Origin: Hormiphora californensis
Lineage: Eukaryota; Ctenophora; Tentaculata; Cydippida; Pleurobrachiidae
Assembly (NCBI GenBank): GCA_020137815.1
Contig: CM035355.1
Coordinates: forward strand, 6,987,097-7,051,096
Reading direction: 5' to 3'
DNA length: 64,000 nucleotides
Part shown: positions 35,471-48,862 of the stretch, one piece after another
How the letters are laid out: each line of letters starts with the position of its first letter
How positions within the stretch are numbered: position 1 is the stretch's first letter
Position numbers and translations under genes: made by a program
The notes under the pieces: generated by a model
Told to the model about the DNA's origin: nothing
Databases searched by the model: none
What the model saw: only the letters and a program-made list of their open reading frames with translations

Positions 35471-38400
35471 TCACTTTCCTCTTTCATTCTCCAGCTCCAT
35501 CGATATTTTGTTCTGTATGGTTGTCCAATCAACGGATATCTCTTTGCTGAAGGGGGGGGGGGGCGTTGTTAATTATATGGTGGCTCTGAAGATGATGTTG
35601 GTTCAGAAGTCTGAACTTCATTAAGGGGGGGGGCCAAGGCCAAAAAAAGCCAAACCCGCCCTGAAATCCGGGTCTGATCTGGCTTTTTTTGGCTTTTTTT
35701 GATCTGGCTTTTTTTGGCTTTTTTTGATCTGGCTTTTTTTGATCTGGCCTTTTTTGATCTGGCTTTTTTTGGCCTTTTTGGCTTTTATTGGCCTTTTTTG
35801 GCTTTTTTTGGCTTTTTTTGATCTGGCTTTTTTTGATTTAGCAGTTTTGATCTGGCTTTTTTTGGCTTTTTTTGATCTGGCTTTTTTTGGCTTTTTTTGA
35901 TCTGGCTTTTTTTGGCTTTTTTTGATCTGGCTTTTTTTATATCAAACTTTTTTCGGTATAAAATTTTTTCCCTAACGATATAAAATGGTAAAACTAGATC
36001 AAAGAAGCCATTTTAAAGTGTTTTTAATGTCAAACAGACCATATAATGTCAGAATTACATGCCAAAATGACCAAAAAAGTAGGGCCAAAAAAAGCCAAAA
36101 AAAGCCAGACCCGCCCTAAAATCCGGGATTGATCTGGCTTTTTTTGGCCTTGGCCCCCCCCCCCATTAATGTTCAGACTTCAGGATAGTATGTCGATGGA
36201 AAATTATATGGAAAATGTATGCTGTACCTGTATTGGATAAACATGTTGTCAGTTTCCTGAAGCCCGAAATCCTCCATGTACCGTTGTCTGTATGCCAGTA
36301 CAGTGTCCACATGAGTCTTGTGTTTTATAGCTAGTTCCAGAGCCCTGCAAATTATTAGGGGATTTTAGGGACAATGATCGGGGAGGGGAGATGAAAATTA
36401 GGTCGGGGTTCCCTGATAATAATTTGACCTTGCCCCCCCCCCCCCCCCCCAAAACCCAAATAGAGCCTTACCTGTTCCACTTATAAAGGTCGATATTTAG
36501 CCGAATAGCCCGATAGATAAGGCCACCCTGTAGTAAGATTCCCTCAGCCTCCACCGGTTGTCTACAGAACAGAGACATCTCAGCATTCCGAGCGGCGTTG
36601 TTACTGATCTCCTTGATTTGTGAAATGTACTCCACCTTCTCTGCCTAGAGGGGAGGGAGAGTTAGAGCCTAGAGGGGAGGGAGAGTTAGAGGGTGCAGGT
36701 GAATTGTGAATCTTGAGGGGGATTCGCCGATTCCAGACACTCTCTCAGAGAAGTGGAGTTGTGAAATAGGGAGGTACGGGATTGTGAAATAGAGGGTGCC
36801 GCACCCTGGTGAGTGGTGGCGTGGAATTGGACCAATTCCGAATTGATTGCCGTTGAGAGGCTGGTAATGAGGGGGACACAGAGAGAGGGGGGCAGACAGA
36901 GAGAGAGAGAGAGGGGGAGGGATGTGTGTCTGCGAATAGAAGTTGCACCACCTGGAAGCTAATCAAGCAATTAAAAAAACACTTTTTTCAGCGACCCATA
37001 CCTCATTAATAGCAGAGTAGGCTATTTCGGACGTGGTGAGATCCTTTGCAGCAGTTGACATAGCTGCCAGACTCGCCCAGAGTGCTTGGTCCTTGACAAA
37101 TCGGCATAGCCTCACGGCATCGTCCCACTTGTTTTGGGATACGTAGTTTTGTAGGATGGTCGGGTATGGAGATACACTGCAGGGGGAAGAAGGTTTATAA
37201 CTTGTATCTAGCGGCAGTGCTGTAGTAAGGTATCAATTCATTAGTGATGGGGGAAAACAATATTATATATCCTACAACTATAATATACAACTATACATAC
37301 GCAGTGGATACGAGACTCCCATCAGATCTCCTCAAGTTGCAGTGATGTCCAAGGAAGCTCACAATCTGGGGATTCTTCCCAAACTCTCTGAAGAAAAGAA
37401 ACTCAGAGATTTAGTTGTGTGGCTCACACCACATTTTACCTCTGTGCAGAGGGTTCGGTAGATCAAAGATTAAGTTGAGTCAGGAAAGCATCACAAAATG
37501 GATAAATCATTGTTTTTTTTCACCCACCCTGCATCTTTACAGACTTTACTCTGCGGTAGTAGCTCAGCATCAATATACACCGCACAAGGGTAATACCACA
37601 CTGTGAATCTTCCATCTTGGAGAGCTGCCAACATTTTGGTGGTGTCGTGCCACATTATTGATGTTACCATACCACCTAGGGAATAGGGAGGGGTGGGGTT
37701 AACTTTCATACCGCCTGGGGAACGCGAACGGGAGGGGGATGGAGAGTAACCTTACTACATGGCAATGGAGAATAATTTTAGGAGAATCTACGAGGAATTA
37801 TAAAAATGAAGGGGGAAATAAACTGATTTTCTTTGGATAAATCATACCTAGTTTTTTAAGAGTTGATAGGGCACTGCTATGTCGCACTTGCAGTAAAAAG
37901 AGATCCGAGTTCTTGTCAACAAATGCCAGATTTCTCTCATTGGTGGCACCATTCTGATCCATTGCCAAGAGAGTGATCTCCTGACTGTGGTAGATCGGCT
38001 TGTCGGTCAGCTCTCGCCCGGAGCTAGTGTCAAACACGTGTAAAGCTGTGGGGAGACACGTGTTACACAAGACCTCATGTAATGAGGGTCCTCTAGAAAG
38101 TGATGAAGCCCCTGTGGGGTAATTAGCAAAGCAAAAGCAAAAAATAAATGCGAGTTGGATAAATTCAATGTGGGGGTGCTTATATCCCTACCATTGCCGC
38201 TGACTCGTGTTACCTCTGTTATCTCTAGTTACCTTAGTTATCTCTAGTTACCTCTGTTATCTCTATCATCCACAATCACCAGGGTATCGCCAGAGAGTGC
38301 TACTTGGGCCACATTTAGGGCATCAGATCTCAATCCGTTGTACTTGGGGCTGCAGATGAGTCGTCCTTCGTAGGAGTACAGAGACAAACCTGGGGACAAA

Positions 38401-41400
38401 GATCATGAGGGAAGTTGTGTAGCTCCCACTGCTCTGTGAGGGTTCGGCAGTCGGAAGATATGAAGGAGATAGAAATAGGGAGAAAAAGAGAAGGAGATAG
38501 ACAGATATGCATACAGGGAGACCGGAGAGGCTGAATTTCAATTGTTTTTTTAAACAGGGTCGAGCAAGGCAAAGTTCCCCTACCTTGTACAGAGTCAATG
38601 ATAAGGAATCCTTTCTTTGCTAGAACAATGGCATTCGTTGTTGTCGCCTTGAGGTCGAATATAGCAGGTGTAGTCCAGTTGCTAGTGGTGTATACGTAGC
38701 ACTGGGTAGAGGTTGTAACAACAAGATGGCCCCAACCTGAGTGAAACATAAACTTTGGTGAAAACTGAAAAAATATCGTGGCATAATATCATCACGATTG
38801 ATAATGATGTTATGTACCTAGGTTCATCTTCACGACTCGGTCTCTAAAGTCCAGTTGCTCAGTCAGCCCATTGACCACATCTTCCACAAATATACATTTC
38901 TGAAGAAAATAGAGAAAATGTAGACGTTGTTTGTCTATTTTTTGTTTGTTTGTTTGTTTAACTGTCTGTCTGTCTGTCTGTCATCTAAACTCACATCTTC
39001 TATGATGGTCACGACAAAGTTTTTCCACTCCAGTGTCAGGTTGACAACCCCAGCGAAGATGACATGCCCATTTCCACATCCACCCGCTACTTGGGTACTG
39101 TCACGGCTCCATTTTATGGAGTAGATAGACCCTGTATTGGGTTTGTCTAGACTGTGGCACCACTGAAATTTAGGAGAGGTTATGACTCCGGGCTGTCTTG
39201 TTGGGTAAGGGGTAAACTTATAATCTACATGTTATGAACTTTGTAAATTTCCTTACCCCGGATTTGTCACACAGTCGAAGTGTATTGAACGCCCCAATGG
39301 CAAAGAGCTGTCCATTAGGAGCCCAGGAACACGACATGATGGGGTAGTGATGGGGCTGTGAAGAGTACAGGAGACGTCCATAACTATCCCAAACTTTATA
39401 TTTCCTGTCCTCACCACCTGGGTAATTACCATTTAGATATTGATAATGGGAAATAATATGAACAATGGCCCATGAACAATCTATCTATTTACACATGAAC
39501 AATTTACCTATTACATAGTACAATGTACCTATTTTCACGATCAATGGTCACATGAAGTACACCACATGAACAGTGTACCAGTATTCACATGAACAATATA
39601 CCTGATATTATCTGGTTATTAACTGCACTCCAATCGACCTGCATGATAATTCCCTCATGAGCCTTCCACTGGATCTGCTTGGCAGATGGGGCTAGCGGTT
39701 TGATGATGATCTGTTTGCCACATGTATACAGAACCTGCTCACTGTCAGGACCCCATGCAACTGAGTAAACTGGGGAACCTGGGTGGGAATCTTGGTTGTT
39801 AGCGTGAGAGAGATATATACCCTGCTAACTTAAATAATGCGCCAGTGGCGAGAAGTCCCACTAGCGCGCTCTCAGTAAACAGCCAGTCCAGCGGCAGATT
39901 ATTTCCCACTGGCAGGTTATTTATTTTTAACTCCTACGTAACATTCAAAGTGTGTGTAAATGATCAGTTCTTACTAAAATACAGAGGGAACACTATGTGC
40001 AACACTTACACACTACATTGGAGAGAAAGAAAGGACACATTCCGTCAATTACTCTCTCTTTATCTCCCCTTTTGTCTCACTATCTCTTTCTCTGTGTTAT
40101 TTGTGACATGCCCCTTATCAGGCTATTTCTTTCACTCTCTTTCCTTAGCAACTGCTTAGTAACTGTTACCAAACAGTGTACACTCAATTGTGACGTGTTT
40201 TTAACTATTTCTCAGTTCTCTTTGTGTGTTTTGATTAGTGTTCTCTCTCTTGTTGGTGTGTAATACTTGAAATAAACAACTAAAGCAGGGTATATAACCC
40301 ATAAACTCTGACCACTGGCACGTTATAGGTTTAAACCCCTCCGCCTCTCCCTCGGCTCCGCCTCGGGATCGTCGTCGTGATTTAAACCAGTTTATCCGCC
40401 AGCGGCGGATAAACTCCAGCTAACTTCTCCCAGCGGCGCGCTGGGAGAAAGTTATCTGAAATAACGCGCCAGTGGCCAGAGTTTATGCCTCATATAACGG
40501 AGAGGGGATGTGTGAATATGACTGTTTGTTCACTTCTTCACACTGTCTCATTGCACGTGTCATTTAGGTTTACTTAAATGAGAGATTATGAATTTGAAAG
40601 CTGAGTGCCATTTACACGGTGGGAACTACTACACTAACTTACCAACTTGTGCAAGAGTAGATCGGAGCATGCCTGATCTGCTCCATATCTTAATCTGACC
40701 GTCCTCCCCAGCAGTTACTAGCGAGTTACCATGGAGACTCCATCTCACTGCAATTACAGCTCCTGTGTGTGCCTCAATACTTTTCTCAAATCTCCCAGTT
40801 TTAGAAATCAAATGGAACTTTCCTGCGTTGATATGATAGGTTTGGGGAAATGGAATATCCGGAAATGGGGGTACGATAAACTGGGGGTTCTTAGAAAATT
40901 ACCGTCAGTAGTTCCCAGGACAAACAGCTCTGACGATCCAGCTCTCTGTCCTGAGGGGTACCAAGCCATGTCAGTCGGGAAGACACCCTCTGCTAATTTA
41001 CACACAGTAGCTGCGTCCCCTGACTTCCCATCCCACTTCAAGATCACCCTGTCGTCTCTAGAAAAGAGGGAGTTGGTCAGCGGGGAATGGGACCTTATTA
41101 TCGCTAAACAGTGGGGAGATCCGGGGACCTTGTCAGCGGTAAACTAGGGGGTGTCTGGGGACCTTGTCAGCGCCGAGGGATACCGTGGGAACGCGCGGCG
41201 TTACACACTGCTGACAAAACAACTTTCATTTTGTGGCTTGGTACTGCGCGCCACAAACATCTTCAGTTGCTATGGGAACAGTTTAGAAAACTGAGACACC
41301 GTGGATGGAGCAATGTTGCAACAGTTCTGGGGACGAGGCAGGAGAATAGAAATGTAAAACGGTGAAAATGAGACATACCCACAAGAGAACAGATCATCAT

Positions 41401-41473
41401 TGAAGGTCCACCCTACACACGATACCATAGTATCATGCTTTGGCTGCTTCCCCAACGAAACCTTGAACTTCAT
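35471..41473 (-). CDS. IFT80: Intraflagellar transport protein 80
   Basis: Component of the IFT-B complex that carries cargo along cilia. Sixteen minus-strand exons with all phases agreeing: 41473-41379, 41057-40903, 40822-40643, 39778-39602, 39417-39257, 39162-38995, 38899-38818, 38736-38584, 38389-38252, 38045-37848, 37675-37528, 37387-37301, 37176-37002, 36644-36472, 36344-36228, 35546-35471; 760 residues, close to vertebrate IFT80. It opens with [20 protein letters not shown]. Two WD40 propellers follow (for example [20 protein letters not shown] and [16 protein letters not shown]), then a helical C-terminal region ([35 protein letters not shown]). A foldback MITE sits in the last intron, beside a G12 tract next to the final acceptor. 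No indel is needed. CFAP43 lies 173 bp upstream on the same strand. Confidence 0.95.
35625..36163. mobile_element. Poly-G-ended foldback MITE with GGCTTTTTTT runs
   Basis: Begins with nine G then CCAAGGCCAAAAAAAGCC and ends with GGCTTTTTTTGGCCTTGG then a C-run. CATTAA occurs on both sides (35619-35624, 36164-36169), a 6-bp target duplication. The interior is largely GGCTTTTTTTGATCT units. It shares its architecture with 31893-32488 but not its unit sequence. It lies in the last intron of IFT80. Confidence 0.8.
40300..40487. mobile_element. 188-bp inverted-repeat element in IFT80 intron
   Basis: CATAAACTCTGACCACTGGC at the left end is mirrored at 40461-40487 with two differences over 27 bp. 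The interior is GC-rich with two further palindromes (TTTATCCGCCAGCGGCGGATAAA; CTCCCAGCGGCGCGCTGGGAG). A related end (AATGCGCCAGTGGC) occurs at about 39838, so the family has other fragments here. Confidence 0.65.
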
Positions 41474-41646
41474 CCTTGATAGAGCTAGAGAGAGGGCGGA
41501 GTGGGTTTAATATTTTAATGGAAATGGGTTATTACTTATTAGGTTCAGGGACGGGGTTTGGGAATATAAAACTCAGGCATTTTCAAAGGAAAAACATTTT
41601 ACTACACACATTTTTACAGGGACTTCTTTTATACAAATCTAAAATC

Positions 41647-44600
41647 TCAGTTGTTCTGTACAAGTGCGGGGAAAGTTTTCATCCTGAGCCGCTCCACCTC
41701 AGCCCTCAGAACAGCGACCTCCTGACTTTGGCTCTTAGCCAGGTCAACAAGTTTCCTCCGTGCAACAATATCCTTCATTCTTTGAGTAGCGGCAGGGGTC
41801 ATATCAGCAACACACGCCTCTTGGATCTGCTGTCTTTCCACAAGAGACACAGCCAACTCTTTCAGCTCACAATCCAACACGGTACATTCATATTCCTTAT
41901 CCCGGATCAAACCATTGAGTCGATCTAAAATCCTCTTCTTATCACTCACCTTCCTCTTGTGCATGTTCTCGTTCAACTTGATTGTCTTCTCCAAAGTCTG
42001 GATCTCCTTCTGCATTCTCTGCTGATTGTTCTCAGCGAACAGGAACACTTGCAGCTCCTTGGTGACCCTCAGAGTTTGGATATCCCTTGTTTTGGTGTTC
42101 AAATCCTCTCCCTCCATCATCATTTTCTCGTGTTCCCACTCCAACAAATGAATATTCTTATAGTAATCCTTGCAGTCGACCATAGCGGACACCTTAGCTT
42201 CACCTAGTGTAACAATCTGAGAGTTCAGGTCCTCGATAACTGATCTGTGAATAAGGAGAGAGTTCTCGAATTTAGTGCTAAATACTCCAGGATCAACTTC
42301 AACCTGACCCTGCTTTAGGAGAAGTTGGATCTCGAGATTCATGAGGTATCGTAGTTTCTTCTCCCTCAAATCGTTTAGCTGCTGGAATGCCTTCTCAATT
42401 CGAGATTTCATACAATCGTCATCATCACCAAGACGCTGTAGATAGCTGTTGAGATCCTGTATTTTTTGGTTGTGATGTTTCACTTTCAATTCGCTCTCAA
42501 CCTTGAATGTCCTCGCCTCCACAAACCTCTCCCAAGTATCAGCCTCTAGGATATCCGGTCGGTGGATATCCGAATCCAACTCTGCCATTGCCTCAAGAAA
42601 TGCCTTGTCTGGATCCTCGACCTTTACATGGAACGGATTAGAGGATCGGGCTGTGGCCTCATTGGTGACTATCTTCTGTTTGGTGACCTTGGGACGGCGT
42701 TTATACAATTTAACCAGAACATCCAGAGTAAAGGCATCAAGATCTGCGAAGTCCTTCTTGAATTGTTTCTCAATCACTTTGTCCTCTTGCAGTATAATCT
42801 CATGCTCATCCTTCAGACGATCAATAGCCCTCTTTGCCTCACTCACTTCCTCAAGTGCCTTGACCTTGCCCTGTTTTAGGTCATCTAGAATCTTACTGAG
42901 TTCTCCCTCTCGATCCTCTAGGTATTCCTGCTGGTAAATAGATCTCGCCAGACGAACTATTTTCAGCTCCTCCTGATTCACTGTCTTCTGGATTTCAATC
43001 CGGTGTCGGAACAGCTTGTTGAGTTTCTCATCAAAGGCATTCATACCCTCCACATTAGCAGTTTGGAGTTTCTTTAACTCTGCCTCTAGAGCCTTCCTGT
43101 ACTTCTCTCTTTCTTCAAACAAGTGCTTCTCCTTCTTTTCGAACTCCTTCGCAGCCTTGATTTCCTCCTCATTCCACTGCTCCTCTGCTTTAGTTAACAT
43201 GAACTCAGGTTTCTCCAGATCCTTCTGAAGTTCATCCTCAGGCCGGATTTCTAGCTTTCCGTGCATCATACTATCGAGAGCCCTCTCCCTGGCATTATCA
43301 GCTTGTTCCAACAGCCTCCTCTGCTCTTCCAGACGCTTCCTCTCAAGCTCAGCAGCGTGTTCCTCAGGACTCAGATATTTCTCAAACGGAATTTCACTGT
43401 CTTCAACCACGAGGAAAGTTTCGGGCATTTCGATGTTCTTGAAGGAAGGAATTGAAACTTTCTCATCGGATTTCAGGTCCACCAGAATCTGTTTAACACG
43501 CTCAGTTCTCTCAGAAACACGTATAATCTCCTGCCTCTTGCTAGCGTGGACATCATCAAACTCTTTGTTGAAGGTGTTCTTCAGTTTCCGGATGGTGTTT
43601 TGAATGAGCACAATTTGATCTCTCTTCCGTTGGTTGGTGTGAAGCTGGAACTGACTGTTCTGAACCGGATCCTTGCAATACTTCAAACTGTGGCTACCAT
43701 AAAGTGAAGCTGAAGCACCCACTTCCTCCTCATCCCCTCCATTACCACCCAACTCAGACTCAACCAGCTGTTCGTGTTGAAACTGGGCAAGGACTCTCTC
43801 AACCTCTGCTATTTGTTCATCTGTGTGCTTACACAACGGGAAGTTGCTAACCTCCAAGTCACCAACAAACAGTGTGAGACTCTTTCCCTTTACTTCCATG
43901 GCATCCCAACATTCCTTCTTTATCAGTTCCTTCAGGAACAACATAGCCAGATTTTCCAGCTCCGCAACCTCTTCTATCTCATCAATCTCATCATCTCCTC
44001 GGTTCAGCAGCCTCTGTCTCTCGTCTACATCAAGGGTAAACTCGTGCCTCTTCAACCTCTCCATCTCCTCAACACTCTCATTGGTCTCAATCATCCCCAG
44101 AACTGTGGATCGGAGATCACTGATATTCTTTTTGAGCTCGTTGATCTGGGGCTCATAACTCTTGTCCTTGAGCTCCTGCACACTTGCCTGGACCTTCTCC
44201 AACCAGGTACTATCCTCATGGCAGGACACACTAGGTAGAGCTACCATGTTCTGTAACACGGCATCCTGTTCTTTCCTCAGTCCCAGAAGGGAGGCATATC
44301 GGCCACGAGACGCATCCACCGCTCCCAAAACCCCAACCTTCTCTTCGTTACTCAAGCCATCGTAGTTCCACTTCCACAATACCAGGACACCGTCCTTTCC
44401 TCCACTCACCACTTGCTGACCATCGTTGGAGAAGCGTAGGAAACTTGTTCCACCTAGGAAGTGAGAGTGAGATGGAATTGCAACGCTCTCCTTCATAGCA
44501 TCAGTACTCCGGAAGATTAGCTGCCCATCCGGGGCAAAACTTGCCACCCATTTGAGATGGGGTGACACTACCACAGAGCCACCTTTCAGCAGATGACCAT

Positions 44601-46510
44601 TCACTCTATCAGTCTCTGTGAGGACCCCATCTTTTAGATTGATAACTACCGCGTTTTTCTTTAGAGAATCCACAGTTACAACACTGTTAGGGCCGAGGAA
44701 GGCCACACTGGAGGCTGTAAAGTTTAGTGGACAGTTGGATCGCTTTATAAACGTGTCATCCAGTCGGAAGGTTTCATCGTTGAACGCTTCTTTTGGTTGT
44801 TGAGACAAGTCTACTGGGAGTTTAGCATGGGTTACCATGGATTGATTCTTTGAGACAGAAGTTATTGCCACATAACACCAATCTTTATCAACCTTCAGCT
44901 GGTGAATGGAGGCTATTCCACTGACCTCTCCCTCCACATCGATATGAGCCAGACATCTGAACTTGTTGGAGGCCCGTGTATCCAGTACAATGACATGCCC
45001 ATCAGTACTACCCGTGAAGAACAGCTTCCCACTCATATCCAGAGTGATGTGAGTGATTGGACCACTGTGGATCCTCTCCTCGTACACAATCCGGGGTGAT
45101 TCCGGGGAGTTCAAATCGAGAACCACGAGAACACCAGAGCTGAGGCCGATAAAAGCTGATCTGGATGACTGACTGCAGACGATTGTTGAAATTTCAGAGT
45201 TGAGGACGATCGAGCTGATCTGTTCAGCAGTTTCGGTAGACCACACCTGAACAATCCCGTTCTTTCTGCACGAGATCACCTGACTGTTGGTGGGGCATAC
45301 AAAGTCCGCTCCTACCATTGGTCCACACTTGATGTTAAGCAGGGTGTTCAAGTCAGCGTGTTTGTTAGAAGGGAAACAGAGAGAAAACAACACCACCGGG
45401 ACTACCAAGTAACAGTTTATCGTATGCAGTTGACCAGGACAGACTGGAGATAGGGACTTTTGTATCCCAGCTATCAATGACCATTGGTGTGGTTGTATCC
45501 AAGCTGAGAAGTCGGAGTTTCCCCGAGGCACCGCTCACAAAGAGACCATCTTGATAAAACTCAATGGCCTCCAGATCACCTTTGCAGAGGATCTTTTGAG
45601 CCGCTCCTGATTCACCACCCTCTTCTTCATCTTCTTTCAACTTGAGATCCAACTCTGATTTCTCCTTTGCTTCTACCAGGGGGTTGGTAAGGACGATCAT
45701 AGTTCCAGATGTAGTATCATAGTGCAGGAGCTGTCCATCAACACAACCTACATAAACTACACTCCCCAGACTCCAGCAATGAGCCGTAGGAGCAACTCTC
45801 TTCAGCTTGTCTTTGTACTTGTCGTGGAGGGGACTCAATGTAGATGCAACCTTCACGCTTTCTGCTGTCAAGATGGGTGATGGAACGAATCTCTTGTGGA
45901 AAATATCATCGCTCTCCAAAACGGGTCCTAGGCTCACGTTAGGTTGGGGTAGTTCCACAGTGTGTAACTTCATTGAGAACTTCTCGTTGGACGTTTCAAT
46001 GGTTCCAATATGGAAACTCTGATCTCCAGTGACACAAAACTGTTTCCAGTTGAGGGGGTTAAAACTAACTGTGTTTCCAGGATGACTCTTGATTACCAGA
46101 TTGGATAGAATTTGTCCGGTTTTATAATTCCACAAAGACAGTTTGAAATCGGGTAGGCTCGAGCAGGTTAGTAGGAAGGGCTCCATCGGTGTGAATGCCA
46201 TGTCTGCATATTCCATCATACAACCATCGGATAAGGTACCTTCTGAGGTTAGATCAGGAAATGAGATGAGCTGGATGGTTGGATTAAGCTTCTTCTCGGC
46301 ATAAGCAATCATTTGGGCTGAAGGGCTCACCGCAAACACGCCAAACGGATTAATTCCACTTTTGAAACTGCGCTCCTTGCCAGTTGTAGTGTCAGTTAGC
46401 TTCATTGTACAGCCACACACCGAAATGGCGGTCTTCTTGTCAACAAATCGTAGTCGCTGGCCATCGTAGCCTTGAGACCAAGATAACTCCAGCTGACTGA
46501 AGCAACTCAT
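41647..46510 (-). CDS. CFAP43: Cilia- and flagella-associated protein 43
   Basis: Axonemal protein that works with CFAP44 to tether dynein (tether/tether-head complex) in motile cilia. The start at 46510 gives MSCFSQLELSWSQGYDGQRL. The N-terminal half carries WD40 repeats, with a family signature around LSLWNYKTGQ..SFNPLNWKQF; the C-terminal half is a long Glu/Lys-rich coiled coil (about residues 800-1600). The corrected length is 1620 residues, near the vertebrate protein. Two overlapping frames must be joined: an extra base in the C-run at 45371-45373 (GGG on +) shifts frame after VVFSLFP; removing it restores SNKHADLNTLL and a length divisible by three. No intron is needed over 4.86 kb, unlike the neighbours. 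The stop lies 173 bp upstream of the IFT80 start. Confidence 0.9.
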
Positions 46511-47437
46511 TGTCTAAAATAGTTTGAATTTATTAGTCGGTGGATTAGAACTGTATTAAAACCGGATTCAAAAACCACAAATCCCGTTTCGAATTTTTTC
46601 AAAAATACATCAGGGTAGGTTGGTGCCGTGAACTGGGGAACTTGGGGTTTCTGCAAGTAAGACAAATCCAACGTCGCTGGGGAGCAAGCTGTTTGGGAAT
46701 GAGGAGTTAAGCCCAATTTTCGGGAGTTACTATTTCAAATCCAAGATTTCTATGATAATTTTGAACACGTGTCGAAACCAAAAACGATCATCCGGACAGG
46801 GGAAAAAATGAAAATTGAAAAATCCAACAAAAACTTTGGCAAACGTTGCTGGCAGCGCGGGATAAGGCAGCGCTTTTCAACTTTTCAAACAAAAACTGAA
46901 AAATCCAACAAAAACTGAAAAAAATCCAGACATTTTTTGAACAATTTCAATTTTAAAAGTTTGTAACGCGCGCGGCACTACGCGCAAATAAATAACGCGC
47001 ATTGACTTTTTTCAATTCGCCACTTGAGGTTTTGTTTAGGCCACAAAATATTCCGAAACCACGCATGAAGGAGTCGGCAGGCATGTAAAATTTCAACTGT
47101 TCCGGGTTATGATAACCCCTCCAATGATGCCAAATGCTGACACTCGACCAACATCAAGGAAGAGGAAGTTCAGTTCCGTTCAGCAAATGCAAAACGAGTC
47201 GAGATGCGCGTCGCGCCAAAACAACTTCACTTTCTTCACATCTGTGTCGCGATGACTCGCGCCCTACGTCAATACCGTACTTCATGCAGAAACCGAACTT
47301 AACTTCCTCAAAGCAAAATTCAAAATAACTGATCTTTATTCAAATTCTTAGTTTTGGTAATCTGATTAACAAAAAACACACATATACATTAACAAAAATC
47401 ATCAATTGTTTCTCTTTTTTAGAGTCCCCACATCTCC
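46511..47437. other. CFAP43 upstream region
   Basis: Between the CFAP43 start and the LAMP stop. It contains repeated AAAACTGAAAAATCCAAC motifs and a CpG-rich patch (46970-47000: GCGCGCGGCACTACGCGC; also 47200-47260), plausible as the CFAP43 promoter. No gene seen. Confidence 0.5.
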
Positions 47438-48825
47438 TCACACCCTCTCATATCCTCCAGCGGTGACGGTTCTTCTTCGGCCGATCAGGTAGGCCACCAG
47501 GACAATAACAACCAGGGCTGCAAGGGCCGCTCCGACAGCAATTGGCACAACATCCTTGATCTTCTGGTCAGCTTTGCAGTAGTGGTCTGGGAAGAAAGGG
47601 GTTGGTTTAGAAAGGGATATGTGAATTGGTTAGCAGTTAGGGAGAGTGGTAATTTGGATAGGTTTAGAGGAGTGGTTATTGGGGCAGTGAGATGAGATGA
47701 ATCGTTCTCAGGTTGTGAGAAAGACAAAGAATAAAGAGGGCACAGCATTTTCATCTTCTACCTTATCACAGTGTAATGTAGCTGTTGAGTAGTGCAATAT
47801 TGCTGCAGGAAACAGTTAGCAACTAATTGTGTAAAAGCAGTAGAAGAAGGAAACAGGCTAACAAAGTAAAGTAACTTTGTTACATCGGATGGTTGATGCC
47901 AACATTTACAAACTTCATCCCTCATAAATACAAACCCATTGCACTTGCCAGCGTTATATTGCCTATACTACCCATTACTATTAGAATTGTCATGTTCTAC
48001 TCACATGTGACATCATCCTTTAGTGTGCCACTGACATTGACACCATTGGTGATTGTGAGACCTGTTTCCTCAAATACAACTTGTTCCCCAGGGAAGGTTG
48101 TTGTTTTGTTCACTCCATCATCAGTCACATTCACCAGCACAACCTGATAGTAGTAGGTGGAGTGGAGGAGGGTGTGGAGATGTCTGTCAGTCGAAGTAAG
48201 AGTCTGATGTTTGTCAGGATCTACTGTCCAAAAGTCTGTTGTCTGTCGGGATCTACTGTCTTTTGTCCAAACTCTAAGTACGAGTATGATGTCTGTCGCG
48301 ATCTACCGTCGACTGTCCAAGTTAGAGCCTGTTGCCTGTCAGGATTTGCCGTCCAAGTAAGAGTATTATGTTGTCTAGTGGATTCTGTTGTTTTCTAGTC
48401 TGTCGCGACAAAATGAAGTATAGAGCCCTGTATGTAGAGAATATTTATTCCATCCGTTTTGGTTACTGTCTTCTGTTTGTCGAGATTCATTCGACATTCA
48501 AGCTGTCTTGGTCTGTCACAGTGGTGCTTTAAAATGTCTGTGTGCTAGAAATGTTGGTTTGCTGTATAACAAAACCTAGCAGTGTAGTTTGCCAGTATAA
48601 TGTCCAACGAGCACACATTGTTTATTTTTCAGGCTGTTTGTTTGTCTTCTCTCTGTGGAAATGCCAATCAGAATATGTCAATGTCTTTGTTCAGAATTCC
48701 ACGTGCTCACTACTGTCACTACTGTCACTACTGTCAATAGTGTGAATTGTCTTTACCAAATAAAGGGAGATAGAGAGAGGAAGAGAGAGGTCAGAGGAAA
48801 AGAGGATGATGTCGGAGGGAGATGA

Positions 48826-48862
<37 letters not shown>

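Noticed and set aside
36435-36455. Poly-C tract as another poly-G-ended MITE end
   Set aside because: No adjacent CCA-type inverted repeat or matching second end; treated as a simple homopolymer.
41959-44803. Plus-strand ORFs of 60-154 codons across CFAP43
   Set aside because: Antisense shadows of a long Glu/Lys/Leu-rich coding exon.
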